A DNA stretch of 64,000 bases from Timema cristinae (Eukaryota; Arthropoda; Insecta; Phasmatodea; Timematidae): contig JBCFYV010000012.1 of the NCBI GenBank assembly GCA_039000515.1, forward strand, positions 1,129,433 to 1,193,432, written 5' to 3'. The notes under the pieces are model-generated. The model searched no databases. It was not told the DNA's origin and was given only the letters and a program-made list of their open reading frames with translations. Of this stretch, positions 54,692 through 64,000 are shown piece by piece. The position numbers were made by a program, and so were the translations under genes. Position 1 is the stretch's first letter. Each line of letters begins with the position of its first letter.

Positions 54692-54806
54692 AAGTAATAA
54701 ATGTAACACACAAAAAAGATGATATTGACGTACCTGAAAACATTAAACCACTATGAAGGAGGGTAGTGACATTACACGCGAGGCCTAATTCAGGAGGTAG
54801 CCTCTC

Positions 54807-55560
54807 ATGGCTTTCAACCTCACACCTAATCTGTCCGCCTACATGACATTACATTGGAATTTGATGCAGCATGGATCTTTGAACACCGAAGTGAGCTTCA
54901 CCCAGGCACTAACTAAAACCATCAACTTTATTGTGTACGGCGAGTTTGCAAACATCATCGCCATCGATAAGGCCAAAAACGTTGTGGTTGATTTGGGGAG
55001 TTAATATAAACGATGTTCCATCCCCTTTCCCAGTCATTTTAATCATGGATGTGATTATAGATTTATTGAGCCACATCGCCGACAACAAAGAGTTTATCGT
55101 CAAGGAACTGAGTGTTGTATCTGTATGTGGTACATTACTTCAACATTGGGTGTTAAAAACCCCTTACGCCATCGAGGAACTTTCCACCGCGGCTAAAAAG
55201 CAGGCCAGTTTCTAGTCAAAACGTTGGTCGTGGGTATGTAAGACAGAGGAGGTTTATCTTTGAAAACACTTAAAGTAGGTCGCACCACATGCATGGCCCA
55301 TAGTCCTGTTTGGAATTTCTGTTTGGTCTCCATTGTCTTTGGACTTCGAGATTGGCTTATTGAAGATGGTCACACATACCATAAAACGTGGGCTGAAAAC
55401 AATCGCCTTCTTCCGTTCTGTAAGTTTGGATGTTTTCCCTTCTGATAGACTGCCAACAAAAAATAGTGCACCATACAGCTCTCCTCATCAACACGGATCC
55501 ACATATCAAGCATGGGACGGATAAATTCACCTTCTTTATCGACAAGAAAGACGTGGGAAA
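54807..55560 (+). pseudogene. Viral-like structural gene pieces in shifting frames
   Basis: Frames at 54807-55004, about 55010-55215, 55260-55445 and 55333-55524 follow each other in all three phases without overlap of sense. This is the pattern of one or two genes broken by indels. Residue make-up is not repeat-like. The middle piece resembles proteins that recur in arthropod genomes beside Polinton/adintovirus genes, but I cannot assign capsid, penton or another role. Confidence 0.45.
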
Positions 55561-55739
55561 ATACTTAGGCAGTTATGATGGCCTCATTACGCGGTAAAAC
55601 TTCATGGCATAGCCTCAGACGTTTACGGCCATTACTGTTTCATCTATCTTATCTATAAAGCCCAGAACATTCAAATTAAAATTTTCCTGGCCAATCACAT
55701 ATCAGAGAGACAAAGACGCTAAGGTGTTGAAATAATACA

Positions 55740-56398
55740 ATGCAATTTTCAAGATGTCGGCGTCCTACCACCCCTAAAGAGGCGTGCGTCCCGCCCTGTC
55801 TCCCTACAGCAGCTATAAAAGGGCGTCCTGACGGCGTGCTAGCCATAATCACGACAGTCGTCGAAGTGATCACACTTCGTGGAAGGCAAAAACGTGTGTA
55901 CCCGCAAAGTAAAGCCGGTGGCATGAGAGTCGAGAAAAACTTTACGCCCTTTGACCAGCTAGAAAAATGCAAAGGGAATTGGGCTATGTTTACTGTACAG
56001 ATTGGCAAGAACTGGGCAACTAAAAGTAGGTAATATCAAAGTTTTTCAGCAACAAACAGTATCCTCTGAAGATTAGTTTGAATAATCATGAAATATCCAT
56101 TAGACGCATGTGTGCTCGTCGTCAGTAAGAAACATGACGTCTTAATCAAAAGGTTCGCCCGTCTCGCAACAAGCTGGGCGCGTCTTTGTGTGATGTGGGA
56201 CCTTATAAACGTCAGCGTCAGCCGAATAAATTTGTGGTCGACATCCGTCACCAAATATTGCAACGATTTAATCGACAAACTCGTGGGTATATGCAACACG
56301 CTAACAGAGGAAGTGGATGTCGTCAATCTCGAACAGCCTATGGTATAAAGACACATCAGAAACATGGATCGTATCAGTGCTACTTACTATTCACGTAA
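55740..56398 (+). pseudogene. Further viral-like open frames, unassigned
   Basis: 55740-56033 (97 codons, basic, Arg/Pro-rich start) and 56088-56348 (86 codons) or the overlapping 56186-56398 (70 codons, Arg/Gln-rich). They continue the block's higher GC and coding-like composition. Which frame is real is not decidable by eye. No family named. Confidence 0.35.
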
Positions 56399-56579
56399 AG
56401 TTGTCGGTTTGGACTATTGCATGTTTGATTGTGAACTAAAAACATTTCACTAATACATCCAAGAGACACTATAGAAACACGTATGAACGAATATATGTGT
56501 CATTATTGTAAAAATTATAGTAAATAAAGGATAATACATTGTTTTATTCACGCAAAACCTGTCCGCCCCGTACCCTATT

Positions 56580-57030
56580 CCTATTTCAACTGGTAGGGCC
56601 ACAAACCCGGCACCAGTTATGAGTTATTCCTGCAAAATTGGGTAATATCACTGACATACGGAATTGAACACGATCACCTATAGGGTCAATGACCTCAGGT
56701 ACACATGAAGACTTCAGTGGGTTTATCTGGAGACAAGAATACAAACATCTATTTTGGGACCAACACATCTGTATCCAATTATGGGTCATCACCCTTGGCC
56801 TATTCCTGTCTCGACAAGTCGACTCACCAATGTTCCACCAGGTATGAGTCATTACCCTCGACCTAATCTTGTATCGACATGTCGACCCGCCACTCTGGCA
56901 CCAGTTATGAGTACAGAAATAAATTCTAAGTCCCAAATCAATACACGTCACTGGGAGAAGCCCAGTTCTATAAGTAACATCATCAACGGGGTTGCAACAT
57001 ATTCCTATCTCGACACGTCTAGCCGGTAAA
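56580..57030 (+). repeat. Imperfect ~75-150 bp repeats beside the viral-like block
   Basis: GGCACCAGTTATGAGT, CCTATTCCTGTCTCGACAAG, CCTAATCTTGTATCGACATG and ACATATTCCTATCTCGACAC recur. The repeats give Pro/Tyr/Ser-rich frames on plus and Cys/Arg-rich frames on minus. It could be a worn minisatellite or a repetitive protein tail. Confidence 0.5.
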
Positions 57031-59100
57031 CTGGCACCGTCCCAACCTGAAAGTAAGTCACGGGGCATCGTGAAAGCTAATATCAAAATTATTTTTCTAT
57101 TAGTTAATGATTTGTGTGTCTGTGTAAAACTGTTATATAACAGACATTGTACAACCGTCTCGTGTTGATTGCTTTATCCAGCCAATGTATTTTGTTAACA
57201 TCAAGAAACAAAATCTCTCATTTCTGTTTAAATAGTTAGTTGCAAAATTAGTCAAGAAATTAAATTTACTGTATTTTCTCTATTTATAATTATACTTCTT
57301 GACATTTCCCTGTTTTCCCTAACATGAAAAAATTCTCTAACATACAAACTGCCCGACATTTACAGGTTTTCCCTGTCAGTAGCCACCATGTTTAGTTAGT
57401 GGCATAATTTGCTTAAAATATAGAATTCATTTTTAATGTTAGGATACTATGAGCTAGAATTTTACACCTAATGTGTTGTAAATGGGTGAAAATGTACCAG
57501 CAAAAAAATATAGATATCCAGCCTGAGGCTACTGTGTGGCCGGACCTTGCGAGGTGAAGGGCATCCGTTGTAGCAATTCTATGTATGACTAGTTTAGGGT
57601 CATGCGATCATAGCTGTGTTTTGATTTGTTGCAAGGCAGTTTCAAAACTAATAGTATGAAAAAGAGAGAGCATCTCACATGAAATTTGACCAAGATGTGT
57701 CTTCAAAAACGGATGGTTGTGTGTCACCCGCATACATAGTTTATATTTAACGGCATTTCGCCGATAATGTTTTTCTTGTGTGGTCATGAGTTTCACCCGC
57801 ACGTACATGTTTGTAAGTAATAATTTAACTAACAAAAGTATTTGTATTGGCCGTAATTATTAAAAAAGTTAATAAAATCATTTGTAACGTATTGATAATG
57901 ATAGTGACCTTCATTCCATGTTTGTTATGTTGGTATTGCGCTCTGATGAAGGAATATACCACTTGGTCAAATACTATTATTTGTGACAAGATTTTTGATG
58001 TATCAGTTGTACCCAGTCAGCTGCTGATCATCTTCTTCTTACGGCAGTCAGTTGTTTCGGTAGAGCATCTCGGGGTTATAAGTATAATGGTGGGGGTAGA
58101 GGTACTCAGCCGATTAAAAACATATGAGGTAGTGTAGTATTTGAAGTTTTAATTTAACAAAACATTTACATAATGGTAATACGGCTAATTAATTTAGATG
58201 AACGAATTAGTTACATTGATAAAGACAACTTTTTAGCCACCTGGGCTAAATCTCCTCTCCCCCATCTCTACCGGTTGAAAAAGTAGGTAGTTATTACAGG
58301 TCTACTCGATTTTAGTGTTAACAGGCCTGTCTCCCGATCGCGTCTGTGTCGCGTCTCACGCTTCCCTTCCATATAATGTAGAACCCAGACACTCAAGCGA
58401 ATGCAATGATTGGCCAGGAGTCCGCGCCAAAACCTCCCCCTCCCCCGAAAGACCACACGTGTAAGCAACAGGTGCGTCTCCCAGCTTCCGGGTTCAGTTA
58501 TCAATACATTGCACGATGCTTAAAATGAAAAGTAATAGTAATAAATTTGGATGACTCTAATATTCCAACAAAGACTTTGAACAATGAAGAACTATAAGAT
58601 TAAAAGTTTAAAGGCCTGAAAATGAAGTTAAAGAATTGAAATTTAAAACATGCATTGCTTACAACTTTGGTTATGATTTACATGAATTATAATTACCATA
58701 AAACCCCACACTTTCTTATAATTAACCATTTAATAGTAATAAAGAGAATTAAATTAGGCCTAGACGAATGGTAAGTGAAAAATGTATGTATCAGTTTAGT
58801 ACTCTGAGTAGCTTGAGCATATTAATATATAAACCAAGGCAAACTAATGTAAATTTAAACAAGAAATGGTTGAGAACTAAGGGCCTAAAACCCTGACCAC
58901 TTTACAGCTCCCTTTGCTTTAAAAAATGGGGAAAGTCTCCCAAAATTTCACCAGTATTGAAAGCAACCTATCTAAATTTCCCTCCAAAATGAAAATGGTT
59001 GACACAAAAAAAAAAAGAAGCAGACTGTACAGTCTTTACAAGCATGTTACAAATGGTTTACACTCCTAACTAATAGAAACAAACTTATGAATCCACAGAC
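57031..59100. other. Non-coding, nothing firm
   Basis: A GC-rich stretch at 58318-58500 with a purine-rich minus-strand run (58432-58450) may belong to the 3' end or LTR of the gypsy at 60889, but no LTR pair can be shown. A hydrophobic 96-codon frame at 57847-58137 is not recognised. Confidence 0.35.
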
Positions 59101-59265
59101 TCAATAAAAATAAGAGCTTAAGGCCAAATCCGCTATATGAGCACTCCAACAAGATGTCTCAACACACCCTTAAAAGCCTCGTGGCCAAACTCGCTATATG
59201 AGCATCCCCAATTTATGAACCTAACGGTCAACTCAAAAATTGCTATATGAGCACAATCACTATCT
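59101..59265. repeat. Three worn ~60-bp units
   Basis: GGCCAAATCCGCTATATGAG, GGCCAAACTCGCTATATGAG and ACTCAAAAATTGCTATATGA, each followed by CA and an AC-rich spacer. Confidence 0.7.
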
Positions 59266-59365
59266 ACACCAGGTATCCTGACAAAAAAAGATATATATAG
59301 GAAAATAGCTTAACTTGACAAAAGAACTAATCCAAACTTAAATAACATAGCTAACTAGCAAAAAA

Positions 59366-59678
59366 AATACTATACAAGTACACTGTTTCAAACAGAGAAA
59401 GGGTAATACTATACAAGTACACTGTTTCAAACAGAGAAAGGGTAATACTATACAAGTACACTGTTTCAAACAGAGAAAGGGTAATATCATACAAGTACAC
59501 TGTTTAATAACAGAGAAAGGGTAATATCATACAAGTACACTGTTTCAAACAGAGAAAGGGTAATATCATACAAGTACACTGTTTCAAACAGAGAAAGGGT
59601 AGTATCATACAAGTACACTGTTTCAAACAGAGAAAGGGTAATACTATACAAGTACACTGTTTCAAACAGAGAAAGGGT
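59366..59678. repeat. 39-bp minisatellite, eight units
   Basis: The unit is AATACTATACAAGTACACTG plus TTTCAAACAGAGAAAGGGT. Starts are at 59366, 59405, 59444, 59483, 59523, 59562, 59601 and 59640. One unit is 40 bp (TTTAATAACAG). Changes ACT to ATC are grouped in the middle units. Because 39 is divisible by 3, an artificial open frame appears on the minus strand. Confidence 0.95.
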
Positions 59679-60189
59679 AATAACTAGGGATCTAAAATCA
59701 TGTAACTGTAGATTTATTTGGGAGGACAGACAACCCCAAATAAAACAAAAGAGAAAAAACTCAAGGCCAAACATCTCCACAGCACACAAGACTCCAAATT
59801 TCCTCCACAGAGAACCATGTTGTACACAACCTCCAAAAAACTTTAGTAGTGGAATGCAAACTCCCATTTTGAAATATTATTATTATTGATATTTATTATT
59901 ATTATTATTGTCATCACTCCTCCAACAAAATTAATGCAGAAAAAATTATTTTAAACTTGTGGCATATGGACTTATATTTATAACTTCCCAGAGCACCATA
60001 AAAACAAACTCGATAAGGGATCACTCCCAAAAACTGGAACGTATCCTCAAAATACTTCCCGTCATACAGTGACCGACAATTCCCTTGCTCAGGCCTTCAA
60101 AACACACAAGAGGCGTTCTCTTAACGGTCCAAACCTTGTTCAAAATATCTGGCAAACCACGGGCGGTCCAGAACTACTGCTGGCCCCCT

Positions 60190-60320
60190 GGTCCAGAAAC
60201 ACTCCCAAAACTCTCATAACTCAGGTGGCCCAGGTCCCAATGCCTGCCCCCTAAAACTCACAAAACTCCTAACTCGGGTGGCCCAGGTCTCAATGCCTGC
60301 CCCCTAAAACTCACAAGGTA
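60190..60320. repeat. Two-copy tandem repeat, about 56 bp
   Basis: TAACTC(A/G)GGTGGCCCAGGT, C(C/T)CAATGCCTGCCCCCTAAA and ACTCACAA occur twice in a row. Located between gypsy integrase and its expected 3' LTR. Confidence 0.8.
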
Positions 60321-60888
60321 GTCAGACCTCTGCGACAAAACCACTCTCTTGTCAAACGTCGAAGGCTCCAAGTCCTGACATCACAACACGCCACTGTATG
60401 GCAGAAATTCCCTGCCTCAACTCAACTCCTATCAAAAGTTTCCCTTAAATTACCCGCCTGTCCCTAACTTGCTCTCTAGTACACTCAAACTAAGACCCGC
60501 ATAAAATCTATTCCCAAAAATATTAAACAAATTTCTCAAAAATGACTAAATCCCCTTTAGAATCCACAAGTCACTTGGAAAATTGTCGTTACTCGACCAT
60601 ACTTTAAGGAATTAGAGTAAATTTATAACAACATATTTGCTTAATTACCCCTGAGTTTATATTTGATTCTAATTGTATGTATTATTATATTAGCATTAAC
60701 CACTCTAATAAAATATAAAAGTTTATAATTATTTTACACCTGGAAACTTTAATGCATAATCGGATATCTTTTATTATTAGTTATTTCTTTTAATGATAAC
60801 TTTTCACCATTATTATTAATTTGACGATACTTTTACATAAACTTTAGTCCTACATTATGTAAATTATTATTATCGAAGATTTATATGA
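60321..60888 (-). other. Probable 3' non-coding part of the second gypsy
   Basis: AT-rich; no LTR edge found. Confidence 0.35.
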
Positions 60889-61989
60889 TTACGAGGAGTG
60901 ATACGATTTGAGGTTGTATGCATTGTAAACACCCTTAATGTGGAGAGAATCAGGATTATGAATCTCATAAGCATTTTTACCCAATTTATTGGATACAATA
61001 TAAGGTCCAGAAAACAACAATTCAAGTTTCTTGGTCTCCTTGGCAAAGTAATCACTTCGGGGTGCTTCCTGCAAAAGAACTTGGTCTCCAACCTGAAAAC
61101 CAGAATGTTTATGTTTCTGCTTCTCCTGGCGTCTCCTTCCCAGCTTCATTATTCTCTCCCTCACTCTGAGGATAATGTCTTCTCGGTCAGGTTCGTTTTC
61201 TGTAAGAGGAAAATTTAGTCCCTTCAACAAAGGATCCTGGGTCAAGTGACCTGTCATCAATTCACGAGAGGTGCACAGGGTCGCCTCATGAACATGATCA
61301 TTTAAAAAGAGGTTTATGAGAGGGACACACTCTATCCACTTAGTGTGCCTTTCATGGCAAAACGTGCGCAGAATGCGACCTATCTCCTTCATACAGCGTT
61401 CGCTGGAGTTACTTTGAGGATGTCTAATGGATGAGTAATTAACTTGAATATTTAAAGCTGCCATGGCATCTACCCAAACTTTGGAAGTAAATTGAGATCC
61501 ATGATCACTTAGGATTCTACGGGGGGAGCCATATTTAGTTACATAATCATCACAGATCTTTCTAACACAAGCAGCGGCTGTGGCCTTCCGCAAAGGATAA
61601 CAAATTACAAATTTTGAAAAAACGTTAAGCACTACAAATAGAAAAGTCATCCCAGCTCTAGCTACGGGCAAAGGGCCAAATAAATCAACGGCAATTAAAT
61701 CCTCCGGACCCTCGGGAACAATGACTTGCCACTCTCCCTCGCACCTGCGATTAGGATACTTTGCCTTTTGACACACATCACAAGATATAAGAATTTGCCT
61801 GATTAGTCGTTCCATGTTGCGCCAATGGTAGTTCTCACGGAGGAGCCAAAAGCACTTCTGAGACCCGAAATGTCCCGTCACCCTGTGAACGTGTCTCACA
61901 TGTCTTGGCACCAACTCCTTGGGAACACAAACTCTGTATTTCACCTGGTCTCCTTCAGCTTTCCGGAACAGAATACCTTCAAACAACAC
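60889..61989 (-). CDS. gypsy-2 integrase
   Basis: 366 codons, overlapping the previous frame by 11 bp in another phase. The zinc finger is H35, H40, C70 and C73. The core triad is D102 (VDLFGPL), D162 (LSDHGSQF) and E197 (SSERCMKEI). The C-terminal domain includes FQVGDQVLL and LLFSGPYIVSNKLG with the usual gypsy SH3-like pattern. The first Met at 61989 is not the natural start, which would be in the Pol polyprotein. Intact by residue content. Confidence 0.9.
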   Translation of the reverse strand: MLFEGILFRKAEGDQVKYRVCVPKELVPRHVRHVHRVTGHFGSQKCFWLLRENYHWRNMERLIRQILISCDVCQKAKYPNRRCEGEWQVIVPEGPEDLIAVDLFGPLPVARAGMTFLFVVLNVFSKFVICYPLRKATAAACVRKICDDYVTKYGSPRRILSDHGSQFTSKVWVDAMAALNIQVNYSSIRHPQSNSSERCMKEIGRILRTFCHERHTKWIECVPLINLFLNDHVHEATLCTSRELMTGHLTQDPLLKGLNFPLTENEPDREDIILRVRERIMKLGRRRQEKQKHKHSGFQVGDQVLLQEAPRSDYFAKETKKLELLFSGPYIVSNKLGKNAYEIHNPDSLHIKGVYNAYNLKSYHSS

Positions 61990-62380
61990 AGCACTTCCTT
62001 ACTCTCTCTAGCAATTTAGGCTCCTGATCAACGTCATTACCTTCTAAAATTAGAATGTATCTATTTATCTCGAGGTCTGCGGACTGCCAGACTCTCATAT
62101 CCCTAAAATCCTTCTTTAATTTAGAATCTGGATCCAAATTGATTTTAGCTATAGTTAGGCCGAGAGGTCCACTCTCTTTGGTCACTAACTGTCCGTTGTT
62201 GTTCAGAGGGAAACGACTTAGAAAATCGGCCTGATAATTATCTTTTCCAGAAATATGGACAATTTCAAAAGTAAACTCCTGTAAAGCAAAAGTCCACCGG
62301 GTCAGCCTGTTGCTAAGCAACCTACAAGTTTGTAAAAAAGATAAAGATCTATGATCTGTTAAAATTTTGATCTCTTGCCC
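61979..62380 (-). pseudogene. gypsy-2 RNase H C-terminus and connector
   Basis: Continues directly after the premature TAA in the same frame (KILTDHRSLSFLQ, then LTRWTFALQEFTFEIVHISG and NYQADFLSRFP). It runs to 61979, where the frame differs from integrase. The single stop suggests recent inactivation, or a sequencing error. Confidence 0.82.
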
Positions 62381-63994
62381 TTAGATCAACAGTCTAAATT
62401 TCTGTAAACACCAAACAATGGCAAGACACTCCTTTTCAGTGACAGTATAGGCCCTTTCGGCGTCCTTGAGAGTTCGGCTGACCAAAGCGATTACCCTCTC
62501 GTCCTTGTCATCCAACTGATGCAACTTGGCCCCGAGGCCATAACCTGACGCATCTGCTGTCACCCAAAAAGGTCTTCCTGGAAGAGGATGAAAAAGAAAA
62601 TTACAATTTAAAAATAATTCCTTAGTTTTAACAAAAGCAGCCCGGCACTCTGCTGTCCAAACCCAGGGAGAGTATTTCTTTAAGAGAAATAATAGAGGAC
62701 CCACAACCTCAGAGAAATTTTGAGCAAATCTACGGTAAAAACCACAAAAGCCTAAAAAACCTTTAAGGTGGGTTACACTCTTTGGTACCGGAAAATTTTG
62801 AATATATTTAATTTTTTCAGGATCAGTCTTGACGCCTGTCGGAGTCAAAATATGTCCAAGAAATGGTACCTGCTCCCTGCAGAACAATGATTTTGAGAGT
62901 TTAAGTGTGACTCCGCCTAGTCTAAATCTTTCCAAAACTGTTGCCAGGTGATCTAGATGTGAATAAAAACATTCACTAGTGATAAGCACATCATCAACAT
63001 AAGCTCTAGCAAAGGTACTAACTGCTGGTCCCAGTATTTTATCCACGGCTCTGGTAAACTCAGCCACGCTATTGGACAGACCAAAGGGTAGAACACAAAA
63101 TTGATAAGAACGAGAATTATATAAGAAGGCAGTGTACTTTTGGTCATCTGGGTGAAGGGGAATCTGCCAATATCTCTGGGCCAAATCGGTGGTGCTTAGG
63201 CACTTGATGTACTGGAAGGTTTGTAGCAACTCCTCCGGGTTGGTAGGTGATTCTCTATCAGCGATGATCCTAGAGTTCAACCGCCTTGCATCCAAACAAA
63301 GCCTAACTGTCTTGTCCTTTTTGACTACACAAACTAAGGGATTTACAAAAGAACTGTTGCCCCGCTCGATCACTCCCCACTCTTCCATGAACTTAATTTG
63401 AGCGTCCACCTGCTCTTTAACATACCACGAAATAGGATAAGTTTTTTGAACAAAAGGGGTTGTGTCATTTACAGGTATGCGCGCAGTGTAAACAGAAGTG
63501 AGCCCAGGCTTGTCTGAAAAAACTTCCCGGTATTGAACAAGTAAAAGAAAAAGTTTCTCCTGATCCTTAAGGGATAGGGAACTCGACTGCTGGACAAAAA
63601 CCCAAATATCATTGGTAGAGGGATGATTAAAATTTTTGATGTGAACATGATTATAATTAGGTGTGAAATTCAAAATAGGGGTGGGTCGAGAAGAAACAAT
63701 GTCTCCTTCATCAAAATTTTCCTCTCTGTTCCACTGTTGAAGAGATAGAAAGGGTAATACTTCTAAAACGTTGACTTTGACCTTAAGGGTATTTAAATTT
63801 GTAGCTAATTGTGCAGGAGCAGTGGGGAGTTCCAGACATTTATCACCCAAAACTAGGCGTTTACTGGCAAAATCCAAAATAATGTGGTTGGCACTTAAAC
63901 AATCCACCCCAAACAATATAGGCTTTAATAAATGAGGAATGACAAGACAGTTAGCCAACATAACCTCACCCAGAAACTTCACAATCACCTGCAC
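62381..63994 (-). CDS. gypsy-2 protease C-terminus, RT, RNase H N-terminus
   Basis: 537 codons, open to the window edge. ILFGVDCLSANHIILDF (27-42) is the C-terminal protease motif; its active site would be upstream. RT: KKDKTVRLCLDARRLN (225-240), TTDLAQRYWQIPL with Asp 270, FCVLPFGLSNS, YVDD at 332-335, LGHILTPTGV, LKGFLGFCGFYRRFAQNFSE. RNase H: FWVTADASGYGLGA (Asp 481) and TVTEKECLAIVW (Glu 521 region). A TAA stop then cuts RNase H. All catalytic RT residues are present. Confidence 0.9.
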   Translation of the reverse strand: MQVIVKFLGEVMLANCLVIPHLLKPILFGVDCLSANHIILDFASKRLVLGDKCLELPTAPAQLATNLNTLKVKVNVLEVLPFLSLQQWNREENFDEGDIVSSRPTPILNFTPNYNHVHIKNFNHPSTNDIWVFVQQSSSLSLKDQEKLFLLLVQYREVFSDKPGLTSVYTARIPVNDTTPFVQKTYPISWYVKEQVDAQIKFMEEWGVIERGNSSFVNPLVCVVKKDKTVRLCLDARRLNSRIIADRESPTNPEELLQTFQYIKCLSTTDLAQRYWQIPLHPDDQKYTAFLYNSRSYQFCVLPFGLSNSVAEFTRAVDKILGPAVSTFARAYVDDVLITSECFYSHLDHLATVLERFRLGGVTLKLSKSLFCREQVPFLGHILTPTGVKTDPEKIKYIQNFPVPKSVTHLKGFLGFCGFYRRFAQNFSEVVGPLLFLLKKYSPWVWTAECRAAFVKTKELFLNCNFLFHPLPGRPFWVTADASGYGLGAKLHQLDDKDERVIALVSRTLKDAERAYTVTEKECLAIVWCLQKFRLLI

Positions 63995-64000
63995 CTGGGT

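Larger units (their letters stand above)
60889..64000 (-). mobile_element. Second Ty3/gypsy element, pol 3' part, cut by window end
   Basis: Protease end, RT, RNase H and integrase in gypsy order on the minus strand. Only two defects are visible: TAA at 62381-62383 within RNase H, and a frameshift near 61985 between RNase H and integrase. It is a different family from the element at 39783 (YVDD instead of YLDD; different integrase). gag and the 5' LTR lie beyond base 64000. The 3' LTR was not found. Confidence 0.88.

Noticed and set aside
57847..58137. Membrane protein gene
   Set aside because: Hydrophobic, but no family, no splice sites and AT-driven composition.
59487..59867. 126-codon repetitive protein
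   Set aside because: It comes from a 39-bp tandem repeat whose length is divisible by three; no start or splice context.

Overview
The window reads as a metazoan, probably arthropod (likely insect), nuclear chromosome: AT-rich DNA, one spliced gene with GT-AG introns, and many transposable elements of animal type. The taxon is an inference from the divergence of the host gene and the kinds of retroelement; no rRNA or mitochondrial marker is present.

Host gene. The minus strand carries five coding exons of DRC7 (CCDC135; lobo in Drosophila), a subunit of the nexin-dynein regulatory complex of motile cilia and sperm flagella. In transcript order they lie at 52498-52716, 51342-51525, 27984-28241, 6373-6587 and 5608-5820. 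All junctions are GT-AG, the phases agree, and 363 codons run without a stop. The N-terminal and C-terminal exons were not found and probably lie outside the window. Two introns exceed 20 kb (6588-27983 and 28242-51341) and are packed with mobile DNA.

Left part (1-27.9 kb): a 29-bp minisatellite holding a small TA-flanked MITE; a LINE split by a tRNA-derived SINE with target-site duplications; two long copies of an unclassified hairpin-headed repeat (the second is at 47.5 kb) plus two short related pieces; pogo/Tigger and hAT remnants, including a 991-bp hAT with an 8-bp duplication; and a PIF/Harbinger element inserted in another copy of its own family with a TAA duplication. A ~120-bp tandem repeat and an array of 15-bp dyads (AAGTCC..GACTT) flank a CpG-rich patch with a good splice donor.

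Middle (28-52 kb): a broken gypsy fragment (minus), a degenerate Ty1/copia element (minus, 34090-39685), a Ty3/gypsy element with both long LTRs (39783 to about 47518, plus, several frameshifts), more SINEs and a LINE remnant.

Right part (53-64 kb): a pogo-type DNA-binding remnant, then a decayed endogenous fragment resembling adintovirus/Maverick-Polinton structural genes (about 54.0-56.4 kb), repeats, a 39-bp minisatellite, and the 3' two-thirds of a second gypsy element (minus, 60889 to the window end) with one stop and one frameshift in an otherwise well-kept pol.

No functional tRNA, rRNA or CRISPR was seen. All recognitions are by eye; no search was run.
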